Assembly: GCF_013184075.1 (NCBI RefSeq)
Contig: NZ_JABEQQ010000001.1
Location: forward strand, 682,001 to 746,000
Reading direction: 5' to 3'
Length of the DNA stretch: 64,000 nt
Source: Lentilactobacillus kribbianus
GTDB taxonomy: Bacteria > Bacillota > Bacilli > Lactobacillales > Lactobacillaceae
Shown piece by piece: positions 1 to 9,097 of the stretch. The first letter of the stretch is position 1. Each line of letters begins with the position of its first letter. The notes beneath the pieces are model-generated. The model saw nothing but the letters and a program-made list of their open reading frames with translations, had not been told where the DNA came from and made no database searches. The position numbers were made by a program, and so were the translations under genes.

Positions 1-383
1 CGGCTACGGTCTTAACTGATGCGTTGGTTTGTCAAATTAATCGCGCTGATTTTCAACGATTATTACACCAAATTCCAGAAGTAGCAGTTAGTTTATTAAA
101 TCAAATGAGTCAAAAAATTGCTCAATTAGAGAAACAAGTAACGTTGACTAATACGGTAGACGTGAAAGGGCGGTTGGCTCAATATTTAGTAGAAACGAGC
201 GCAGCTTTACACCAAGAGAGCTTCTCGTTGCCATTATTAAAAAAGGATATTGCTACTTATTTAGGAACCACGGCCGAAACAGTTAGTCGAACCTTTAAAG
301 AATTAGTTCACGAACAGTTGATTACTAACAAGGGTCGTCAAGTGACCATTTTGGATGCCGATGGATTGGCCCTGTTAATATAG
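1..383 (+). CDS. Crp/Fnr-family transcriptional regulator, C-terminal part (5' end outside window)
   Basis: The reading frame is open from the left edge, so only the last 127 or so codons are present. What remains is the end of the cyclic-nucleotide-binding-like sensor domain, a long dimerisation helix (around QMSQKIAQLEKQV) and a Crp-type winged helix. The recognition segment TAETVSRTFKELVHEQLI is characteristic: Crp/Fnr proteins contact DNA through the SR residues of this helix. The protein ends just before a bidirectional terminator shared with convergent thrS. The effector and targets cannot be told from this fragment. No Cys cluster is visible in the part that is present. Confidence 0.85.
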   Translation, partial: ATVLTDALVCQINRADFQRLLHQIPEVAVSLLNQMSQKIAQLEKQVTLTNTVDVKGRLAQYLVETSAALHQESFSLPLLKKDIATYLGTTAETVSRTFKELVHEQLITNKGRQVTILDADGLALLI

Positions 384-463
384 TAGAAACTCATAAAATA
401 TATAGAAAATAAAGCGCTGAAACTAGCGGTATAATAGCTATTAAGCTCTTTATTTAACCAAAT

Positions 464-511
464 AAAAAAAGCCGATCACAAAAGTATTATTTGTGATCGG
501 CTTTTTTATTT
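464..511. terminator. Bidirectional intrinsic terminator between crp-like gene and thrS
   Basis: A 12-bp perfect stem (GCCGATCACAAA at 471-482 pairing with 490-501) is flanked by A-run and T-run on opposite sides, so it can serve the plus-strand regulator and the minus-strand thrS. Confidence 0.85.
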
Positions 512-528
512 TTAATTAAACAAGTTCA

Positions 529-2508
529 TTATTTCTCTAATTTTTCGGCGACGATGTCTTCAGCATCAGTATCACGTGAGTAAGATTCAAGATCTTTCTT
601 AACGTAATCAGTGAAGTCTTTCATAGACATTTCTTTACTATCTTTATGACCGTATTGACGAACAGAAACGGAATTATCATTAACTTCATCGTCACCAACA
701 ACAATCGTATATGGAATCTTGTTAGTTTGGGCATCACGAATCAAGTAACCCATCTTTTCAGAACGTGAATCCACATCAGAACGAATGTGCATCTTGTGAA
801 GTTCTTGGTTCAATTCTTCAGCGTACTTACCATGTTTTTCTTCACTAACTGGGATGATACGAACTTGGTGTGGGGCCAACCAAGTTGGGAAAGCACCCTT
901 ATAAATTTCAGTTAGGTAAGCAGTGAAACGTTCCATCGTTGAAATAATACCACGGTGAATCATAACTGGGCGGTGTTGTTGACCGTCTTCACCAACGTAG
1001 TGAAGGTCAAAACGTTCTGGCAACATGAAGTCCAATTGAATGGTTGATAGAGTTTCTTCGTTACCAAGAGCAGTCTTAGTTTGGACATCTAACTTAGGAC
1101 CATAAAAGGCAGCTTCACCCTCAGCTTCAGTGTATTCAAGGCCCAATTCATCCATGGCACCCTTTAACATTGATTGAGCTCGATTCCACATTTCATCATC
1201 GTCAAAGTATTTTTCAGTGTTTTCTGGGTCACGGTAACTCAAACGGAAAGTGTAGTCTTTGATATCAAAGTCACGGTAAACAGAAACCATCAACTTCAAG
1301 ATTTTTTGGAATTCTTCTTGGATTTGATCAAGCATAACGAAGGTATGACCATCATTTAATTCCATTTCCCGAACTCGTTGAAGACCAGTCAAGGCACCAG
1401 ATTTTTCGTAACGGTGCATCATACCGATTTCAGCAATCCGAAGTGGTAATTCACGGTATGAACGAATGAGGTGTTTGTAAACTTGGATGTGTGAAGGGCA
1501 GTTCATTGGGCGAAGTTCTAGCATTTCGCCGTCACCCATATCCATTGGTGGGAACATATCTTCACGATAGTGATCCCAGTGACCAGAAGTTTTGTACAAA
1601 TCAAGGTTAGCTAATACTGGAGTATAAACGTGTTCATAACCTGCTTCTACTTCCCGGTCAATAATGTAGCGTTCTAGTGTTCGACGAATAGTAGCACCGT
1701 TTGGCATCCAGTAAGGAAGACCAGCACCAACTTTAGGATCAACAAAGAAGAGGTCTAATTGGTTACCGATAACTCGGTGATCGCGTTCCTTAGCTTCTTG
1801 TCTTCTCTTTAAATCTTCTTCTAATTGAGCCTTCTTCAAGAAAGCAGTTGCGTAAATACGTTGCAACATTGGGTTAGAAGACTTACCTTGCCAGTAAGCA
1901 CCAGCAACAGAAAGTAACTTAAAGATCTTAACGTCACCAGTTGAAGGAAGGACTACGCCTTCGTTTAAACTCATGAAGTCACCAATCTTATTGAAAGAAA
2001 CTTGACCGTCTTTAGCGGCAGCGTTAACTAATTCAGTTTGGTATTTATCACCGGCAACTTGTTTCAACGCATCGTCTAATGAAAGTTCAACGTTTTCAAT
2101 AGCTACCTTGTCAGCAATGATTTTCTTCATAGTATCAGTAAGACTAGCTAATTCGTCGACACTGATTTGCGTGTTAGGCTTGTCAGTATCAAGGTAAAAG
2201 CCGTCAACGTCTGCGGCACTTTCACCAAATGAAACGTCGCTAAAGTCACTAGCAATTGCCATCTTCAAGATTTGAGCAGCAGTTTGCCGTAAAACTTGGT
2301 AACCTTCAGCGGTGTCATTAGTAATGATTTCAATCGTGCCGTCGTAGTTGATAGGGGCATTAATTGCAATCATTTCACCATCTAACTTACCAGCAACGGC
2401 CTTCTTAGCCAAACTAGTGGAAATGGATTTCGCAATTTCTAAAACAGTAGTACCAGCAGCGAATGATTTGATGCTGCCATCGGGGAACTTAAGTGATAAT
2501 TCTGCCAT
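529..2508 (-). CDS. thrS: Threonine--tRNA ligase
   Basis: Class II aminoacyl-tRNA synthetase of 659 aa that charges tRNA-Thr in the cytoplasm. Domains in order: N-terminal TGS domain (about residues 1-62), the SAD editing-type domain (about 65-230), the catalytic core with motif 2 and the zinc ligands (Cys in MNCPSHIQ, His in DGHTFV, His in MIHRGII), and the anticodon-binding domain from about residue 545. Length is normal for the family. Start ATG follows an AAAGGAG site. The gene lies alone behind a threonine T-box leader, so it is expected to be induced when uncharged tRNA-Thr accumulates. Confidence 0.97.
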   Translation of the reverse strand: MAELSLKFPDGSIKSFAAGTTVLEIAKSISTSLAKKAVAGKLDGEMIAINAPINYDGTIEIITNDTAEGYQVLRQTAAQILKMAIASDFSDVSFGESAADVDGFYLDTDKPNTQISVDELASLTDTMKKIIADKVAIENVELSLDDALKQVAGDKYQTELVNAAAKDGQVSFNKIGDFMSLNEGVVLPSTGDVKIFKLLSVAGAYWQGKSSNPMLQRIYATAFLKKAQLEEDLKRRQEAKERDHRVIGNQLDLFFVDPKVGAGLPYWMPNGATIRRTLERYIIDREVEAGYEHVYTPVLANLDLYKTSGHWDHYREDMFPPMDMGDGEMLELRPMNCPSHIQVYKHLIRSYRELPLRIAEIGMMHRYEKSGALTGLQRVREMELNDGHTFVMLDQIQEEFQKILKLMVSVYRDFDIKDYTFRLSYRDPENTEKYFDDDEMWNRAQSMLKGAMDELGLEYTEAEGEAAFYGPKLDVQTKTALGNEETLSTIQLDFMLPERFDLHYVGEDGQQHRPVMIHRGIISTMERFTAYLTEIYKGAFPTWLAPHQVRIIPVSEEKHGKYAEELNQELHKMHIRSDVDSRSEKMGYLIRDAQTNKIPYTIVVGDDEVNDNSVSVRQYGHKDSKEMSMKDFTDYVKKDLESYSRDTDAEDIVAEKLEK

Positions 2509-2542
2509 GAAAACTCTCCTTTATTATTGGCCTGAAACCACA

Positions 2543-2780
2543 AAAAAACGTCCCTAAAATGCCAATACTTTGGCATTTTAGGGACGCAAATAGCGTGGTT
2601 CCACCCATTTTTACTTAATTAAAAGTACTCTAGTAGTTGTTAACGGCTACTAACCGGAATGGAATTCTCCTCCACTCGAGATAAAGAGTGGTAACGCTGA
2701 TCTTCTAAACAAACGGACTTCCAGGCTAGATCCGTTCTCCCTGTGATGAGAAATCAGTGTCATGTCTCTTTATTTGTGAT
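2543..2780 (-). promoter_or_regulatory. T-box riboswitch (threonine) upstream of thrS
   Basis: The minus-strand leader carries the T-box core GGGTGGAACCACGC (about 2593-2609) followed by a long terminator hairpin (arms near 2549-2564 and 2571-2586) with a T-run. In Stem I, helix AAAGAG/CTCTTT and helix CACTGAT/ATCAGCG bracket a specifier loop whose 3' strand reads TTACCA. The specifier is therefore ACC (Thr), complement of 2690-2692, followed by the expected purine. The UGGA in the T-box would pair with a tRNA ending UCCA. Specifier and downstream gene agree. Confidence 0.95.
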
Positions 2781-2782
2781 TA

Positions 2783-2811
2783 ATTGTGCCCTGTTCTGAA
2801 AAAATTGTCAA
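2783..2811 (-). promoter_or_regulatory. Promoter of the thrS T-box transcript
   Basis: Minus-strand TTGACA (2806-2811), 17-nt spacer, CACAAT (2783-2788). The predicted start lies just before Stem I of the T-box. Confidence 0.6.
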
Positions 2812-2893
2812 GGGTCAACCGTAATTTATAATTTTGATTGTTAAAAACAACGTAAAATGCCGATAAAGAGACACTACGTTCCGAATTAATTAC

Positions 2894-2922
2894 TTTACCG
2901 GCAATAATTTTGAGAGTATAAT
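2894..2922 (+). promoter_or_regulatory. Promoter of the SteT-like permease gene
   Basis: TTTACC (2894-2899), 17-nt spacer, perfect TATAAT (2917-2922), about 70 nt before the start codon. It is divergent from the thrS promoter. Confidence 0.6.
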
Positions 2923-2994
2923 TCTCGAGTTGATAATTTAAATCGCTAAACTAAATTTTAAAAAATGCAACTTGGTTGCGGGAGGTGAACTCGA

Positions 2995-4329
2995 ATGGAA
3001 GAAAATAACGGCTTACAAAGAACCGTCACCTTAATGCCAGCTCTTTCATTAGTGGTTGGAACAGTGATTGCATCAGGAGTCTTCTTTAAAGCATCCGCCG
3101 TGACGCAGGCCGCAGGCTCTAGCAGTATTGCGATGCTGGCGTGGCTGGTCGGTGGTATTGTGACGCTTTGTGCGGGGTTAACTGCTGCTGAATTGGCAGC
3201 AGCGATTCCTCAAACTGGGGGACTTACTACTTATATTCAGATGACTTACGGTCACTTTTGGGGATTTTTGGCTGGTTGGGCTCAAGGCTTTATTTATTTT
3301 CCCGCGAATGTGGCCGCCATTTCAATTGTTTTTGGAACACAAGTGGTGAATCTATTCAATCTGTCCGCTCAATGGATTGTGCCTATTTCAATGTTAGAGG
3401 CTTTTTCACTAACGTTAATTAATTTTGCGGGAGCTAAAGCGGCCAGTCGGGTTCAATTTATTGCTACCGTCATTAAGTTAGTACCGCTAATTTTGATCGT
3501 GGTGTTTGGTTTCTTTCATAAAGGTGGCGGCGACTTTTCTCTCTTTCCAATAGTTGCTGGACCGCATCGTAATTTTTGGACGGCCCTCACTAACGCTACG
3601 TTTGGGACTATGTTTGCCTATGATGGTTGGATTCACGTGGGCAATATTGCCGGGGAAATGAAAAACCCCAAGCGGGATTTACCGCTCGCCATTACCATCG
3701 GTATCATGATTATTATGAGTGTTTATTTGTTAGTTAATGCAGTCTTTTTATACATTGAACCGCTCAACCACGTGGCTGGTAATTTAAACGTTGCTTCCAA
3801 TGTGGCGGAAATGATTTTTGGTAAAATGGGTGGTAAATTAGTCACTATCGGTATTTTAATTGCCGTTTACGGCGGGGTAAATGGCTACATTACTACTGGA
3901 ATGCGGTTGCCAATGATTATGGGCCGGGAACATAAACTCCCATTTGGGCGGTGGTTTGCGACCTTGAATAAAAATGGAGTACCTTGGATTAGTGGTTTGG
4001 TTCAATTGGCCATTGCTTTTGTTATGATGATGTCAGGTCAATTTGATTCCATTACGAATATGTTGGTCTTTGTAATTTGGATTTTTTATGTGATGGCCTT
4101 TGTAGCCGTCTTTATCTTGCGTAAACGTTGGCCGGAATTGGATCGTCCGTACAAAGTTCCCGGTTATCCGATTGTGCCGTTAATTGCTATTTTAGGTGGT
4201 GGCTTCATCCTAGTGGTTACTTTATTTACTCAGTGGCAAACGTCATTGATTGGGTTAATGTTAACGGCTGTTGGAATTTTGTTTTATATTCCGCTGGAAA
4301 AGAAATATCATTTTAATGAAAAGAAATAG
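2995..4329 (+). CDS. APC-superfamily amino acid permease, SteT-like (LAT family)
   Basis: Integral membrane transporter of 444 aa with about 12 predicted transmembrane segments. The first segment contains LSLVVGTVIASGVFF, matching the unwound substrate-binding helix 1 (GxxIGSGIF-like) of APC exchangers. Overall order and length fit the L-amino acid transporter branch, whose bacterial model SteT is a serine/threonine exchanger of 438 aa; the substrate here is not proven. The start ATG is 7 nt after GGGAGGTGA. It lies next to thrS but has its own divergent promoter and terminator. A link to threonine supply is plausible but is only inferred from family and position. Confidence 0.85.
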   Translation: MEENNGLQRTVTLMPALSLVVGTVIASGVFFKASAVTQAAGSSSIAMLAWLVGGIVTLCAGLTAAELAAAIPQTGGLTTYIQMTYGHFWGFLAGWAQGFIYFPANVAAISIVFGTQVVNLFNLSAQWIVPISMLEAFSLTLINFAGAKAASRVQFIATVIKLVPLILIVVFGFFHKGGGDFSLFPIVAGPHRNFWTALTNATFGTMFAYDGWIHVGNIAGEMKNPKRDLPLAITIGIMIIMSVYLLVNAVFLYIEPLNHVAGNLNVASNVAEMIFGKMGGKLVTIGILIAVYGGVNGYITTGMRLPMIMGREHKLPFGRWFATLNKNGVPWISGLVQLAIAFVMMMSGQFDSITNMLVFVIWIFYVMAFVAVFILRKRWPELDRPYKVPGYPIVPLIAILGGGFILVVTLFTQWQTSLIGLMLTAVGILFYIPLEKKYHFNEKK

Positions 4330-4334
4330 TTGTT

Positions 4335-4366
4335 AGGCTGGTTGTTATTTACAACCGGCTTTTTTG
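4335..4366 (+). terminator. Intrinsic terminator after the SteT-like gene
   Basis: Stem AGGCTGGTTGT / ACAACCGGCTT with a 5-nt loop and T-run. Confidence 0.8.
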
Positions 4367-4392
4367 TTTGTCGACGATTTTGTGGTTATAAT
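4364..4392 (+). promoter_or_regulatory. Promoter of the GNAT/AlkD pair, overlapping the preceding terminator
   Basis: TTGTTT (4364-4369), 17-nt spacer, TATAAT (4387-4392). The -35 box is formed by the T-run of the upstream terminator, and the leader is very short: the ribosome site begins about 6 nt after the -10 box. Confidence 0.5.
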
Positions 4393-4411
4393 GAACCAAA
4401 GGAGTGATGAT

Positions 4412-4936
4412 ATGCAAATTAGACCGATTCAAGCTAGCGATTACGATGCCGTAAATGGATTATTGCACCGAGCATTTAATGAGACTCCGAATGGTTACGA
4501 TGGGGAAGCGGAGCTAGTAACAGCATTGCGCCAAGAGGTTAAATATAATCCTCAAGCAGAATTAGTGGCGGTGATGGATAACCAAATTGTGGGCACCGTC
4601 TTAATTACCCCCTTAATTGTTGATGGGCCTCGGTCTTCTACCAAGGGAGCAGCCCTAGCTCCGTTAGCTGTTGCTCCCGAATATCAACAACAAGGGGTAG
4701 GAAAAGCCTTGATGACCGAAATCGAAAAAGTCGGGCGACAATTAGGTTTTCGGTTTATCGTCATTTTAGGTTGGCCGGATTACTATACTAAATTTGGTTA
4801 TCAACCAGCCGAACAGTTCAATATTCATGCGCCTTATGATGTACCTACGGAGAACTTTATGGTGAAAGCACTAGTTCCAGACGGTCTGAAAAATATTGAT
4901 GGGACGGTCCGGTATTTAGATAGTTTTGGAGGTTAG
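4412..4936 (+). CDS. GNAT-family N-acetyltransferase, YhbS-like
   Basis: Protein of 174 aa with a single GNAT fold. The acetyl-CoA motif A is LAPLAVAPEYQQQGVGKALM, containing the Q-x-x-G-x-G/A loop, and the later LGWPDYYTKFGYQPA segment is typical of the YhbS group. The start at 4412 is preferred over an upstream in-frame codon because AAAGGAG lies 8 nt before it. The AlkD-like gene follows after 2 nt, so the two are co-transcribed. The acetyl acceptor is unknown. Confidence 0.8.
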   Translation: MQIRPIQASDYDAVNGLLHRAFNETPNGYDGEAELVTALRQEVKYNPQAELVAVMDNQIVGTVLITPLIVDGPRSSTKGAALAPLAVAPEYQQQGVGKALMTEIEKVGRQLGFRFIVILGWPDYYTKFGYQPAEQFNIHAPYDVPTENFMVKALVPDGLKNIDGTVRYLDSFGG

Positions 4937-4938
4937 GG

Positions 4939-5580
4939 ATGGATTTTGAATTAATGGGTGATCCTAATAATCGCAAACCGATGGCAAACTACATGCGCGA
5001 TCAGTTTGTGTTTGCTGGCGTGAAAGCTAAAGCCCGTCAAGAACAAGCAAAGCCGCTGATTAAGGCTAGTAAGTCGCTAGCGTTTAACGAAATTAAAACG
5101 CTAATCGCAAACCTTTATGCGCGTTCGGAACGCGAATATCAATATACGGCGATCGATGTAGCGGTGGCTAATGTGCGTCGTTTTAATCTGGCTGAGTTGC
5201 AGGCATTATTACCATTTGTGACCCAAAAAGCGTGGTGGGATACGGTTGATTCTTGGCGTAAAGTTTTAGGGCTCTACATTGCTCGCCATCAAGAGGATAA
5301 GGCAACCGTTTTTAGCTGGTTATACCAACAAGATGATTTTTGGTTACGGCGACTTTCAATTATTCTGCAGTTAACGGAAAAAGAAAAAACGGATCAGATT
5401 ATGTTGACGCAGGCGATTGAAAATGATTTGAATACCGATGAATTTTTCATTCAAAAAGCTATTGGTTGGGCCTTACGACAATATAGTAAATTAAACCCCA
5501 ACTGGGTTGCTGATTTCATTGCTGATCATCAACTTTCGAAGTTGGCGGTGCACGAAGGTAGTAAATATTTAAATAAATAA
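4939..5580 (+). CDS. DNA alkylation repair protein, AlkD-like HEAT-repeat family
   Basis: Protein of 213 aa made almost wholly of amphipathic helices, as in AlkD-type DNA glycosylases that remove bulky or positively charged N3/N7 alkylpurines. Segments typical of the family are visible: WWDTVDSW (holding the catalytic-type Asp and an aromatic), WLRRLSII (the conserved Arg) and DEFFIQKAIGWALRQYSK near the C terminus. The start follows GGAGG by 6 nt. It is encoded directly downstream of a GNAT gene and probably translated from the same message. Function is assigned by family resemblance only. Confidence 0.8.
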   Translation: MDFELMGDPNNRKPMANYMRDQFVFAGVKAKARQEQAKPLIKASKSLAFNEIKTLIANLYARSEREYQYTAIDVAVANVRRFNLAELQALLPFVTQKAWWDTVDSWRKVLGLYIARHQEDKATVFSWLYQQDDFWLRRLSIILQLTEKEKTDQIMLTQAIENDLNTDEFFIQKAIGWALRQYSKLNPNWVADFIADHQLSKLAVHEGSKYLNK

Positions 5581-5599
5581 ACTTGCCAAATTAAAAAAG

Positions 5600-5821
5600 T
5601 TAGTTACACTGCTAGTAATTATTAAAAGGGAAGTGAACGAATTGAAAATTGCTACTCGTTAAGAAATTGAATGTTAATCGTAGTCGAACAGACTAGGGTT
5701 ATTTCTAACGATGTGCAACTTTTAATTCGGCTAATAGCGGTATAAAAGGACGCAGTTGCGTCTTTTTTTGTGCACTAATTTTGAAATACCCAGCTGTTCA
5801 TTAATGATGGGGTGAATAACT
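5600..5821 (+). promoter_or_regulatory. Attenuator-like leader before the ABC-F-like gene
   Basis: A 241-nt gap holds two possible leader peptides: a 6-codon TTG-started frame (5642-5662, MKIATR) behind AAAAGGGAAG, and a 24-codon ATG frame (5671-5745). A terminator follows (AAAGGACGC / GCGTCTTTT, about 5746-5766) before the gene. GCAACT at 5715-5720 is complementary to AGTTGC at 5754-5759, so an antiterminator that breaks the terminator can form. Ribosome-mediated attenuation is known for several ABC-F resistance genes. That it operates here is inference. Confidence 0.45.
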
Positions 5822-6571
5822 ATGGGAATGATAAAAATCGAAAATGTCACGTTTCAATACGATGGCATGTTGACACCAATTTTTGCTAATTTGAACTTAA
5901 ATATTGATCAGTACTGGCGTATGGGACTCATTGGTCGTAATGGGCGCGGTAAGACCACCTTTTTGAAGCTGTTATTGGGTCAATTACAACCTGCTAAAAC
6001 CAATACACCACTACTAACGGTTAATGATTTGCAAGTTAAACGGGGCCCACAGTGGTTAGCACAACCGGTTAGTTTTGAGATTAGTAATCATGATCGCTTG
6101 ATTTTAAGTGGTGAAAATGGGGCGGGAAAGTCATCGTTACTGGCGGCATTACTGCCTCAGGCAACTATTGAATATCGAGGTACCATTAATTGGGCTCACC
6201 AAGCCAAAGTATCGTATGTGGCACAATCATTTGAACAGCTCAGCGGTTCGTTGACTGCTTATGCTGAAAAGAATGGGGTGGCAGTAGATCAGTTCTTTAA
6301 TTTATTACGCAAATTGGGATTTGAACGGGCTTATTTTCAAACACCGATGCAAGAACTAAGTATGGGCCAAAAAAGAAAGGTCAGCCTGGCACGCTCATTA
6401 TGCGAACCGGCTAACCTCTATATTTGGGATGAACCCTTGAATTATTTGGATGTTATCACCAGACAACAAATCGAAGACTTGATTTTAACGGTGGCACCAG
6501 CAATGTTAATTATTGATCACGATCAGCTTTTTGTGGAACATGTGGCCACCCAACCGGCTATTGAAATTTAA
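5822..6571 (+). CDS. ABC-F-type ATPase with large internal deletion
   Basis: Protein of 249 aa, about half the usual 480-650 aa of ABC-F proteins. Residues 1-55 match the start of the first ATPase domain, including Walker A GRNGRGKTTFL. At about residue 60 the sequence passes straight into the beginning of a second ATPase domain (TVNDLQVKRG), which is complete: Walker A GENGAGKSS, signature LSMGQKRK, Walker B LYIWDEPLNYLD and switch His in IDHDQ. The signature and Walker B of domain 1 and the inter-domain linker are missing, yet the frame is open. It resembles Lsa/Msr-like ribosome-protection proteins. It is most likely a decayed or repurposed allele, because an ABC-F needs both domains to sandwich ATP. 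Confidence 0.8.
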   Translation: MGMIKIENVTFQYDGMLTPIFANLNLNIDQYWRMGLIGRNGRGKTTFLKLLLGQLQPAKTNTPLLTVNDLQVKRGPQWLAQPVSFEISNHDRLILSGENGAGKSSLLAALLPQATIEYRGTINWAHQAKVSYVAQSFEQLSGSLTAYAEKNGVAVDQFFNLLRKLGFERAYFQTPMQELSMGQKRKVSLARSLCEPANLYIWDEPLNYLDVITRQQIEDLILTVAPAMLIIDHDQLFVEHVATQPAIEI

Positions 6572-7233
6572 AGGCTAAACGGCCAATTTGCTTGATCATA
6601 AGCGGTTTGCCAAAATTGTAATTCAAAGTAGGCACTGCGTAAAAAGGCTTCGATCATTTGCGATTGAACGACACTAGATTGAGCTTCACCTAGACGATCC
6701 ACGATATCAATCATGGTATTGGTGGCAGCAGTGAACTCAGGGCTGGCGTAGGTATCAATGAATTGTTGGTAGATTTTAACGGGTGAAGATACATCACTTA
6801 AATGTTGACCTAATTCATTATAAAGCCAATAGCACGGCAATAAAGCAGCAGCGCCACAAGCCGAATTGCTATTTAATTCATGCTCCATATGAGTGATGTA
6901 ATTGTAAGTATTGGGCGCCATAGGTGTCTCCGTCATTTCGTTGGCAGTGATGTCTAATTGACTGAAGAATTCTTCTCTGACTTCTTGTTCACTATTGTTA
7001 AATCCGGAAGCTTCGTTTTCTAAAAAGGCAATCGTATCTGGATTGCTCATTTTAAGTGCGAGTTCATGATGAAGGCGGGCAAAGTTTTCCAGGTAATAGT
7101 GATCTTGTTTTAAATAAAAACGAAAACGGGCCATTGATAGTTGGCCATCAGCAAGTTCGGTGATAAAGGGATGATTGAAGCTGGCTGCAAATAAATCACT
7201 GGCTGCAGCGTGCATATTAGCGGTTAAAGTCAT
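6568..7233 (-). CDS. tenA: TenA-family aminopyrimidine aminohydrolase (thiaminase II)
   Basis: Protein of 221 aa, normal length for TenA, which hydrolyses aminopyrimidines from degraded thiamine so that the pyrimidine can be salvaged. Conserved features are NHPFITELADG near the N terminus, the active-site Cys in CGAAALLPCYW and the Glu-containing C-terminal segment FELQFWQTAYDQANW. I place the start at 7233, 7 nt after GGAGCC. An in-frame ATG at 7272 would add 13 residues absent from the family. Its stop codon overlaps the stop of the convergent ABC-F-like gene. No other thiamine gene or THI-box leader is nearby. Confidence 0.88.
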   Translation of the reverse strand: MTLTANMHAAASDLFAASFNHPFITELADGQLSMARFRFYLKQDHYYLENFARLHHELALKMSNPDTIAFLENEASGFNNSEQEVREEFFSQLDITANEMTETPMAPNTYNYITHMEHELNSNSACGAAALLPCYWLYNELGQHLSDVSSPVKIYQQFIDTYASPEFTAATNTMIDIVDRLGEAQSSVVQSQMIEAFLRSAYFELQFWQTAYDQANWPFSL

Positions 7234-7317
7234 AGTATCGGGCTCCTTTAAGAACGGATTTGATAATTCCATTGTATTATAGATTTTTCTATAAGGCTTA
7301 AATAATTACACTTTTGG

Positions 7318-7347
7318 TTGAGAATGGTAGAATTAGGTAAATATGAT
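7318..7347 (+). promoter_or_regulatory. Promoter of the SDR gene
   Basis: TTGAGA (7318-7323), 18-nt spacer, TATGAT (7342-7347), 20 nt before the start codon. Confidence 0.5.
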
Positions 7348-7367
7348 GGAAAATGGAGGTAGTTGCA

Positions 7368-8114
7368 ATGGATCGTTTGAAGGATAAAACAGCTGTTATC
7401 ACTGGTGGCGTGGCCGGAATTGGTTTGGGAATTGCCCAAAGTTACATTGATGAAGGTGCTAACGTTGTTATTACTGCCAATCATAATGTTGATGGCGGTA
7501 AAAAAGCCGTAGAAAAATTTGGTGAAGATCGCGCTTTATTTGTTCAACAAGATGTCGCAAATGAAGAAGCTTGGGAACGGGTGATGGACGCGGCCGTTGA
7601 TAAGTTTGGCAAAGTCGATATTGTGGTTAATAACGCTGGTATTGGTGGCGTCGGCGGTCCCATTCAAGACACTTCATTGGAAGATTGGAACAAGGTCATT
7701 AACACTAATTTAACCGGTAACTTTTTAGGCGAAAAATATGCGGTTCGAGTGATGAAAGAATTTAATAACGGTAAAGGTTCCATTATTAATATTTCCTCAG
7801 TTGCCGGCTTAGTAGGTTTGCCAATGAGTCCCGCTTACTCTGCAAGTAAGGGTGGTACTCGGATGTTGACTCATGCGACGGCATTGCAATTAGCCCAACA
7901 AAAATTGGATATTCGGGTTAACTCCGTGCATCCAGGCTGGATTGATACTAATATTATTCCGGAAGAACAAAAAGATGCTATTATTTCAACTATTCCGGTA
8001 GGCCATTTGGGCAAACCAAGAGATATTGGGGCCATTTGTGTTTACCTGGGTAGTGATGAATCAGAATTTGCTAATGGTGCTGAATTCGTAGTGGACGGCG
8101 GCCAAAGAGCATAA
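7368..8114 (+). CDS. Short-chain dehydrogenase/reductase, R-ADH-like
   Basis: NAD(P)-dependent oxidoreductase of 248 aa. The Rossmann motif is TGGVAGIG, followed by the NNAG motif. The catalytic residues are visible as Ser in NISSVAG and the YxxxK pair in YSASKGG. The sequence runs to VVDGGQRA at the C terminus, as in the R-specific alcohol dehydrogenases of lactobacilli, which reduce ketones and aldehydes. The physiological substrate is unknown. Start ATG 7368 is chosen because GGAGGT lies 7 nt upstream. The gene is monocistronic between a promoter and a terminator. Confidence 0.88.
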   Translation: MDRLKDKTAVITGGVAGIGLGIAQSYIDEGANVVITANHNVDGGKKAVEKFGEDRALFVQQDVANEEAWERVMDAAVDKFGKVDIVVNNAGIGGVGGPIQDTSLEDWNKVINTNLTGNFLGEKYAVRVMKEFNNGKGSIINISSVAGLVGLPMSPAYSASKGGTRMLTHATALQLAQQKLDIRVNSVHPGWIDTNIIPEEQKDAIISTIPVGHLGKPRDIGAICVYLGSDESEFANGAEFVVDGGQRA

Positions 8115-8163
8115 CAACGTGTTGTAAGTGTGAACCAAGCGGTAAGTTACCGCTAATTAATCT

Positions 8164-8211
8164 AAAAAAAGTCCAATAGTTCGTCGATTATGACGCTATT
8201 GGGCTTTTTTT
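8164..8211. terminator. Bidirectional terminator between SDR and methyltransferase genes
   Basis: Stem GTCCAATAG / CTATTGGGC with A-run before and T-run after, lying between convergent genes. Confidence 0.8.
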
Positions 8212-8247
8212 AATTAGACAGTAAAAGGACACATTGCAAGGTACCAT

Positions 8248-8961
8248 TTATTTTTGGGCTCGAATCACAAAAGATGCCATCCACGGGCCACCCCACCAAC
8301 CGTTGAACCCAATTTTTTGTTTCTTAACCGTAGTTATACCTAATTGTTTTAAGGTCGTAATGAATTCGGTATCCTTGTATTCAGTATCCACAATAATTAA
8401 CTGACCGTTGGGTTTTAACACTCGCACCATTTCTGCTAGTGCCTGGTAACGATTACTGGCTGGTTTAACATTATGAATAGCAAAACTAGTGGTGATGCCG
8501 TCGAACGTATTATCGGCAAACGGCAATTCCTGCATATCAGCCGTTTGAACGCTAACTTGATGATTTAACCCGCGCGTTTGAATCTCTTCAGTAACTGCTT
8601 GAATGGAATTATGTGCTTGATCGCTATTATTCCAAATATCGATCCCAATGACTTGTCCCATTTGCAATCGCTTAGCTACTTCAAACATGACCAAACCATG
8701 ACCGCAACCGATGTCTAGATAGTTTCCGTTAGCGTTAATTTTGGTTTGCTGTAAAACTTTTTGCCAAATTAATGGCTTGCCAACTAGGCTAGTATGTAAA
8801 TAAATGAGACCACAAATAAGTAGCCAACCGCCACCAATCCAATTACCCAAAGAATGGGTGATGGTGATGGGCGGAATAAATCCTAGTGTTAGGATAATTA
8901 AGCCCCCGCCGCAAAATAAGATGGGGACCAGTGGTGCGTCCACGTTATGTGTTTTAAACAT
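8248..8961 (-). CDS. Class I SAM-dependent methyltransferase with N-terminal membrane segments
   Basis: Protein of 237 aa. Residues about 10-60 form two hydrophobic segments, then a methyltransferase domain with motif I LDIGCGHG (residues about 82-89), acidic IGIDIW, DMQEL and the later ITTSFAIHNV and MVRVLKPNG segments. This is a UbiE/type-11 pattern. Membrane anchoring suggests a lipid, quinone or membrane-bound substrate, but that is inference. Start ATG has GGAG 7 nt upstream. It has no obvious operon partner. Confidence 0.8.
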   Translation of the reverse strand: MFKTHNVDAPLVPILFCGGGLIILTLGFIPPITITHSLGNWIGGGWLLICGLIYLHTSLVGKPLIWQKVLQQTKINANGNYLDIGCGHGLVMFEVAKRLQMGQVIGIDIWNNSDQAHNSIQAVTEEIQTRGLNHQVSVQTADMQELPFADNTFDGITTSFAIHNVKPASNRYQALAEMVRVLKPNGQLIIVDTEYKDTEFITTLKQLGITTVKKQKIGFNGWWGGPWMASFVIRAQK

Positions 8962-9056
8962 GATTTTCTCCTTAATTAAGAATTAACTTTTAGGATACAG
9001 TAATCATAATATAAATACCAGTTGTTACAAAAAGGGCGCTAGTTGCTGACCAATAA

Positions 9057-9097
9057 AAAAACCGTGACAAACTTTTAATTTGTCACAGCTTTTTTAT
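9057..9097 (-). terminator. Terminator after the nuclease gene
   Basis: Minus-strand stem CTGTGACAAA / TTTGTCACGG followed by a T-run; A/T runs on both sides may allow bidirectional use. Confidence 0.75.

Noticed and set aside
400-420. cre-like AAAGCGCT after the crp-like gene
   Set aside because: At least three mismatches to the consensus and located after a gene, before a terminator, so no target.
6568-7272. Longer TenA with start at 7272
   Set aside because: The extra 13 residues lack family support, and the good ribosome site lies before 7233.
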